From Bacteroides sp. (GTDB lineage Bacteria > Bacteroidota > Bacteroidia > Bacteroidales > Bacteroidaceae), in contig JAJPZL010000157.1 in the NCBI GenBank assembly GCA_021204375.1, positions 1-10,150 of the forward strand: a stretch of DNA of 10,150 bases, given 5' to 3'. The position numbers and the translations under genes are program-made. Shown here piece by piece: positions 6,753-10,150 of this stretch. The first letter of the stretch is position 1; each line of letters starts with the position of its first letter. The notes beneath the pieces were generated by a model. It was not told the origin of the DNA, ran no database searches, and saw only the letters and a program-made list of their open reading frames with translations.

Positions 6753-7152
6753 TCTGTTGGCTTTGATGCTTTCACAGGGGTATGTTATGCTTCCCCGGAT
6801 CGTTTTGTACTGGATGTATTGTAAAGAGGATATGGACCGGGAAATGGGATATGTATATGGAGCCCTCTTCTCTTTAGCCTGTTACAGTGAATATGAGGTG
6901 GAGTATCAGCACCGGGATTATGTGTGTAAGCCGGGAGAGGTGCTAGTGAGTTACCGGTATCTGGCGCGTATTACCGGGCTTTATGCGGGTAAGGTTACCC
7001 GTATTATAGATAGCCTGGAGCAGCTGAAATATATCACTAAAAAGCCGGTTTATAAAGGGTGGCTTTTTGAGATCAGCCACTATAAAGAGATCACCCAATC
7101 GGCGGAGTATTATGCTTACCGTGAAAAGAAGAAGCAGGGAATGATAGAGTGA
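6727..7152 (+). CDS. Small winged-helix DNA-binding protein, replication-protein-like, hypothetical
   Basis: 141 residues, no signal peptide. Residues about 68-105 (KPGEVLVSYRYLARITGL, then KVTRIIDSLEQLKYI) have the pattern 'G-[EQ]-hydrophobic-hydrophobic-S-x-R-x-L-A-x-x-T-G' followed by a recognition helix and a short wing. This pattern is typical of the winged helix in DnaD-like and phage/plasmid replication proteins. Residues 26-66, with an aromatic-rich YWMYCKEDMDREMGYVYG stretch, resemble the helices that usually come before that domain. No primase, helicase or Rep catalytic part follows; the protein ends in a short basic tail. I chose ATG 6727 (MRRIPLDD) over GTG 6709, because the six extra residues add nothing recognisable. 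It lies downstream of the tandem repeats and promoter, which may be its binding sites. The precise role is unknown. Confidence 0.7.
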   Translation: MRRIPLDDNLLALMLSQGYVMLPRIVLYWMYCKEDMDREMGYVYGALFSLACYSEYEVEYQHRDYVCKPGEVLVSYRYLARITGLYAGKVTRIIDSLEQLKYITKKPVYKGWLFEISHYKEITQSAEYYAYREKKKQGMIE

Positions 7153-7164
7153 GCGGGAACAGAA

Positions 7165-7196
7165 AGCCCCGGACAGGCGTTTATTCCTCCGGGGCT
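7165..7196. terminator. Hairpin terminator shared by converging genes
   Basis: AGCCCCGG (7165-7172) pairs with CCGGGGCT (7189-7196). Inside, AGG (7175-7177) pairs with CCT (7186-7188) across a 2-nt bulge. On the minus strand the stem is followed by TTTCTGTT, a fair T tract, so it best serves the glycosidase gene ending at 7228. The plus-strand flank is CT-rich and weaker. Confidence 0.7.
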
Positions 7197-7227
7197 CTCT
7201 TCACGTTACTTATCTACAATCTATGGT

Positions 7228-10005
7228 TTATTCCTTAGTAACGGGGATCAGTTGTACTTTGCCCGACAATCCGCTCTCTACGGGTTCCCAGTTTCCGTAT
7301 TTGGTTACCTGGTAACGGTTATCTACTATATTGATCTCTTTGAATATCCTCCACTCTATATCCCGGCGGTCGTAATCTGCGATGCGGTTGGCGGGCAGGT
7401 TGGTCACCTCTATCTTCAGGGTATTGGTCCCCGGTTGCAGATAGGCGCCTACTTCTGTGCGGTAAGGTACTGCATAGAGGATACCGGCCTCTTTCCCATT
7501 GATCCTGACACGGGCACTTTCACGCACATCGCCTAAATCAAGTATCCAGTTATCGGATACTCCTGCCGGGAGTTCGAAAACAGTGGTGTAAAGGGCGGTT
7601 CCTTTGTTTACTTTGGCTTCCGGAATATCCAGTTCTGTCCACGAACCAGGGGTACCGATCTCAAATTCCCCTTCGATTTCCGGATCACTCTCTACAAAGC
7701 TAAGTTTCCAGCCTTCTGAAAGGGTGACCGGGCTGCCTTCTTCTTTCCAGTAGTTCCAGGGGGTTACATCCACATCTGCCTGGCCGAACGTTTTCAGGAT
7801 CAGGGATTCCCCGGAGCGGAGGTCTATCCTGACTGCTGTTTTTCCATCGGTGGTTCGTACCTGTGCCTTCCCTGTTTTTCCGGTCATCGGATCAAAGAAC
7901 ATAGCGGATCTTGCCGGGACTGCCAGGGTGATCCATGCGTCTACGTCATCGGGTTGCAGGGAGGAGATAAAGTAGTGGTGCCCGTCCGGGTTGTTGCGGC
8001 GGATGGCACTTAAGCCGTAGGTGGTCTTCATCTCTTCCGGGGCTACACCGGTAGCTGCCAGGGTTTTGGCATAATCATTGCCGGTAATGATCTTTCCTTT
8101 GCCGAACTCGGAAACAAGGGTTTCGCCGAAGTGGGTTTCCGGTAGTCTGCTTTTCAGGGCCTGTAAACGGGTGCGACGCTCTTCAAGGCGGGCAAATCCC
8201 GGTACATCTTCCGGATAATTCTCTGTAAATACCAGTTGGGCTCCTGCTTCGGCCAGTTCGAGCAGGTGTTCCAGTACATCTTCCGGTATCAGTTCTACGC
8301 CCGGTGCTATAATGGCTTTATAGCGGGTTCCTCCGGATGTTTGCAGCAGGCCGTCCACGCATTGGGTAGTACGGATAAAGTTGTCTGAAATATAGTCTAC
8401 ATCGTATCCGCTTTCGTTGATGGTATGGATGGTCTCAATAAATTTCGGAGCTCTTTTCTCCATGCCGTGAATATCGAACAACAGCAACCTGCCTTTATCT
8501 TCTTTGCTCAACATGTCGTACACGGGCAGGTAGACCAGGAAGTCGTTATCCGGTTCGCCCATTTGCAGGAAAGACTGGCTGCGGCTGATGTAATCGAAGA
8601 AGGGTCCGGCATCCCGCCAGATGGTATTGGTGGGGCTCATATCCACAGAGGCATAGAATTTCCAGCCCGGCCAGGCTGCCTGGCGGGGAGAGTAGGTGAT
8701 ACCGTGGAAAAAGATATAGTTGACACCGGAAACGAACATCAGGTCGAGATCGGGTTTTGCCTGGGAGAGCGACGTGCGGAAATGTTCGGTGAGCCAGGTG
8801 AATGTTTCGGAAGAGGTGAATCGTTTTCCGGCTATGTGGGCACCCGAGGAGGCATATTTCAGCATGGAGAGGTCTGAGTCGTTCTTCCGGTTCAAGGTGT
8901 CGTTACGCAATCCTTTGATGCCAAATTCAGAGAGGCCGAAACCTTCGCACTCCGGTATATCCACCGTTGCGTAAATATCGATCAGGTTTCCCGGGGAGCC
9001 GTGTGCCTGGTTGCGGGTTTTGCTGCCGTGTTTGTGGGCCCATGCTGTCCATTGCCGGGTGAAGTTCTCCAGCAGGAGTTCGCCCATGGTCTCGCGGTAA
9101 TCGGAGATAATGCGGCGGGTGGTTTCGTTAGCGGCATCTTCACTCAGGAATTCGGGCAGGTGGTTCTCCAGTTTGTATCCGCGGCGTGCTTCGAACTGTT
9201 CGAAGAAATCTGGGGTCCAGTCGGCTCCGTAGACTTCGTAAGAATCGTTGAAGAAGTAACGGGGGTAGGGGGCTCCGGAAGTTTCGAATGCTTTCTCGAA
9301 ACGGGAGAGATAGTTACTTACGGCCTCTTTGGAGAGGTGGTCCATCACATAGCCTACTCCGCCGGGAGCGGCTCTTTTTACCTGTTGGCGGGTCTTTCCG
9401 TTAAAGGCGGCAATAAGGGTCCACTCTCCTTTGGGCACTTTCCAGTTGATCTCTCCTTCATCAGTGACTTTGTCTGTGATCTCGATGATCTTACCTTTGG
9501 GGCCATAGGCTATTACTCTATTTAAGGTAGCATAGGGTTTGTTCTTTTCATCTTCTACCTTGATAAGGATATCCGGTTTTTTACCTCCCTGCACCCTGTA
9601 TTGCCGGGTGATAAGTTTGGTGGCTGCATCTTCAAGGGAGACTTCGGGGCCTCCGAAGGGCCAGCCGGTACCGGTATTCATATCGGTAGCCATATTCAGC
9701 CGGTCGGTCTCGGCAATGGTATGTTTATACACCTCCATCCACCGGGGGGAGAGAAAGGAGATGTCGTTGGCATCGTTGCCCTGTACACCATATATAGGGG
9801 TGATCTCCACGGTTCCCAGCCCTTTGGAGGCGTACTCTTCCAGGTTCCAGGTAAGGTTCTCTGTGTCTACGGCACTTCCCATCCACCACCAACGGGCGCC
9901 GGGGCGGGCTTCTGTTCTTATTTCGGGCCATCCGGTCTGCTGGGCCGGAAGGGTTCCGCATACCAATAATAAAAGTAGGATTAGTTCTGTTTTTCTGTTT
10001 TTCAT
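7228..10005 (-). CDS. Secreted GH106-like glycoside hydrolase (putative alpha-L-rhamnosidase)
   Basis: 925 residues from the chosen start. MKNRKTELILLLLLVCGTLPAQQ is a signal peptide, with likely cleavage after Ala21. Cys16 follows Val, so a lipobox is unlikely. Residues about 34-120 (RPGARWWWMGSAVDTENL; GTVEITPIYG; MNTGTGWPFGGP) are typical of the GH106-type hydrolase family that includes Bacteroides alpha-L-rhamnosidases. FFNDSYEVYGADWTPDFF (251-268) and RFTSSETFTW (395-404) carry conserved acidic residues Glu257 and Glu400, candidates for catalysis. A Rossmann-like beta/alpha region follows (about 485-660). Residues about 790-920 form a jelly-roll sugar-binding domain as in GH2 enzymes (LGDVRESARVRINGKEAG, 824-841). 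It probably removes terminal sugars from plant or host glycans in the periplasm. No SusC/SusD genes are visible nearby. The longer in-frame start at 10125 would bury the signal peptide and the promoter inside the gene. Substrate specificity is inferred only from the family. Confidence 0.85.
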   Translation of the reverse strand: MKNRKTELILLLLLVCGTLPAQQTGWPEIRTEARPGARWWWMGSAVDTENLTWNLEEYASKGLGTVEITPIYGVQGNDANDISFLSPRWMEVYKHTIAETDRLNMATDMNTGTGWPFGGPEVSLEDAATKLITRQYRVQGGKKPDILIKVEDEKNKPYATLNRVIAYGPKGKIIEITDKVTDEGEINWKVPKGEWTLIAAFNGKTRQQVKRAAPGGVGYVMDHLSKEAVSNYLSRFEKAFETSGAPYPRYFFNDSYEVYGADWTPDFFEQFEARRGYKLENHLPEFLSEDAANETTRRIISDYRETMGELLLENFTRQWTAWAHKHGSKTRNQAHGSPGNLIDIYATVDIPECEGFGLSEFGIKGLRNDTLNRKNDSDLSMLKYASSGAHIAGKRFTSSETFTWLTEHFRTSLSQAKPDLDLMFVSGVNYIFFHGITYSPRQAAWPGWKFYASVDMSPTNTIWRDAGPFFDYISRSQSFLQMGEPDNDFLVYLPVYDMLSKEDKGRLLLFDIHGMEKRAPKFIETIHTINESGYDVDYISDNFIRTTQCVDGLLQTSGGTRYKAIIAPGVELIPEDVLEHLLELAEAGAQLVFTENYPEDVPGFARLEERRTRLQALKSRLPETHFGETLVSEFGKGKIITGNDYAKTLAATGVAPEEMKTTYGLSAIRRNNPDGHHYFISSLQPDDVDAWITLAVPARSAMFFDPMTGKTGKAQVRTTDGKTAVRIDLRSGESLILKTFGQADVDVTPWNYWKEEGSPVTLSEGWKLSFVESDPEIEGEFEIGTPGSWTELDIPEAKVNKGTALYTTVFELPAGVSDNWILDLGDVRESARVRINGKEAGILYAVPYRTEVGAYLQPGTNTLKIEVTNLPANRIADYDRRDIEWRIFKEINIVDNRYQVTKYGNWEPVESGLSGKVQLIPVTKE

Positions 10006-10037
10006 AAGTAGGATACACTTTGAATATTTACCGGTTA

Positions 10038-10045
10038 CGAAGGTA
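10038..10045 (-). promoter_or_regulatory. Probable -7 box for the GH106-like gene
   Basis: Read on the minus strand this is TACCTTCG, seven of eight bases of TAnnTTTG, 32 nt upstream of ATG 10005. It supports that start over the one at 10125. No good -33 element was found. Confidence 0.4.
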
Positions 10046-10150
10046 CAACTTCCGGTCGTTTTATTCTCTTCCGGCAAGGGTAATAAGTATGGAATCTTAT
10101 CCGTTTTTGATGGATTCTTATTCAAATAAAAGTTATTTTTACGGGAAAAT

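Noticed and set aside
9001..9525. 174-residue plus-strand open frame opposite the GH106-like gene, and similar long antisense frames
   Set aside because: They mirror the codon pattern of the strongly supported minus-strand gene and have no family signature of their own.
10006..10125. 40-residue N-terminal extension of the GH106-like protein from an ATG at 10125
   Set aside because: It would place the signal peptide at residue 41 and put the likely promoter within the coding region.

Overview
The window looks like chromosomal DNA of a gut-type Bacteroidota, most likely order Bacteroidales (Bacteroides/Parabacteroides-like). The evidence is a compact three-gene glycogen cluster (GH133 debranching enzyme, GT4-type glycosyltransferase, GH57 protein), -7 promoter boxes of the Bacteroides type TAnnTTTG, mostly AT-rich translation starts without Shine-Dalgarno sequences, a lipoprotein with a TlpA-like thioredoxin domain, and a large secreted GH106-like glycosidase. 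The genus is inference.

Layout: (1) 48-4682, plus strand: a tightly packed operon of glycogen debranching enzyme, glycosyltransferase and GH57 alpha-amylase-like protein, with gaps of 14 and 19 nt. (2) 4692-4723: a hairpin terminator usable in both directions between converging genes. (3) 4743-6221, minus strand: a lipoprotein thiol-disulfide oxidoreductase. (4) 6222-6726: a control region of about 500 bases with divergent promoters, four tandem GTACTTTTTT-type repeats spaced 20-22 bp, two TTCTCCCGG sites, and an AT-rich stretch that may hold a small membrane-protein gene. (5) 6727-7152, plus strand: a small winged-helix protein resembling the DNA-binding part of phage/plasmid replication proteins. 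(6) 7165-7196: a second shared terminator. (7) 7228-10005, minus strand: a 925-residue secreted GH106-like glycoside hydrolase with its own promoter.

The first three genes fit intracellular alpha-glucan (glycogen) metabolism: the glycosyltransferase would extend chains and the debranching enzyme would trim alpha-1,6 branches. The GH57 member appears to have lost both catalytic carboxylates in their usual form (Glu to Ser, Asp to Glu) and carries a coiled coil and a Lys/Ala/Pro-rich tail, so it may be a structural or regulatory partner rather than an amylase. The debranching enzyme also has Asn in a usually Asp position of a conserved motif.

The least explained part is 6300-7152: iteron-like repeats, palindromes in and near a promoter, an overlapping small ORF and a stand-alone winged-helix protein. 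It could be a self-regulating unit or the remnant of a mobile replicon. No RNA genes, CRISPR arrays or complete mobile elements were seen.
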